DNA of 6,342 bases, from the NCBI GenBank assembly GCA_030640695.1, contig DAOWIX010000139.1:1-6342 (forward strand). The letters are read 5' to 3'. Origin of the DNA: Deltaproteobacteria bacterium. GTDB taxonomy: Bacteria; Desulfobacterota; Anaeroferrophillalia; Anaeroferrophillales; Tharpellaceae. The notes beneath the pieces were generated by a model. That model was not told the DNA's origin. It searched no databases and saw only the letters and a list, made by a program, of their open reading frames with translations. The translations under genes and the position numbers were made by a program. The first letter of the stretch is position 1, and the number at the start of each line of letters is the position of its first letter. Positions 6,318 through 6,342 of the stretch are shown one piece after another.

Positions 6318-6342
6318 TAGTGTACTTTAAGAAATTTGTCTG
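6314..6342 (+). CDS. start of a further operon gene, cut by the window edge
   Basis: ATG at 6314-6316 overlaps the DUF4340 stop (6315-6317) in an ATGA junction, a classic arrangement for coupled translation. The frame reads MIVYFKKFV and stays open to the last base. GTG at 6320, in the same frame, is an alternative start. The ribosome site is not ideal: GAGAG at 6306-6310 is only 3 nt away and an earlier GAGAGAG at 6294-6300 is rather far, so initiation would lean on coupling. Nine codons are too few to name a product; a basic start before a hydrophobic stretch would fit a membrane protein but is not shown. Confidence 0.4.

Overview
The window looks like chromosomal DNA of a Gram-negative bacterium of moderate GC content, most plausibly a deltaproteobacterium (Desulfobacterota/Desulfuromonadota type). 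This rests on recognising the protein families and their order from memory, not on a marker gene or a search. All genes lie on the + strand, and I see no mobile element, CRISPR array, tRNA or rRNA.

Layout. Positions 1-1205 hold the 3' part of rmuC, whose protein has a coiled coil followed by a predicted PD-(D/E)XK-type nuclease domain. Its 5' end lies outside the window. Positions 1206-1403 are a 198-bp regulatory gap containing a convincing hairpin terminator (about 1302-1341), followed immediately by a good sigma70-like promoter (1340-1368). A second possible promoter lies just after the rmuC stop. From 1404 there is a tight four-gene operon: an ABC ATPase of the GldA type (1404-2342), a six-helix ABC-2 permease of the GldF type (2345-3049), a 744-residue GldG-like protein anchored at both ends (3062-5296), and a DUF4340 protein with one N-terminal anchor (5343-6317). 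A further reading frame begins at 6314, overlapping the DUF4340 stop as ATGA, and runs off the window.

How the genes fit together. The ATPase and permease should form the inner-membrane core of an ABC-2 type transporter, presumably as dimers. The GldG-like and DUF4340 proteins should place about 670 and 300 residues outside the inner membrane, so most of the complex would be periplasmic. GldA/F/G are known from Bacteroidetes gliding motility, but related cassettes occur in many non-gliding bacteria where the substrate and role are unknown. Nothing here shows the substrate, and gliding should not be assumed. The most notable observations are an apparent internal duplication in the GldG-like extracytoplasmic domain, the terminator-promoter junction upstream of the operon, and the likely continuation of the operon past the right edge.
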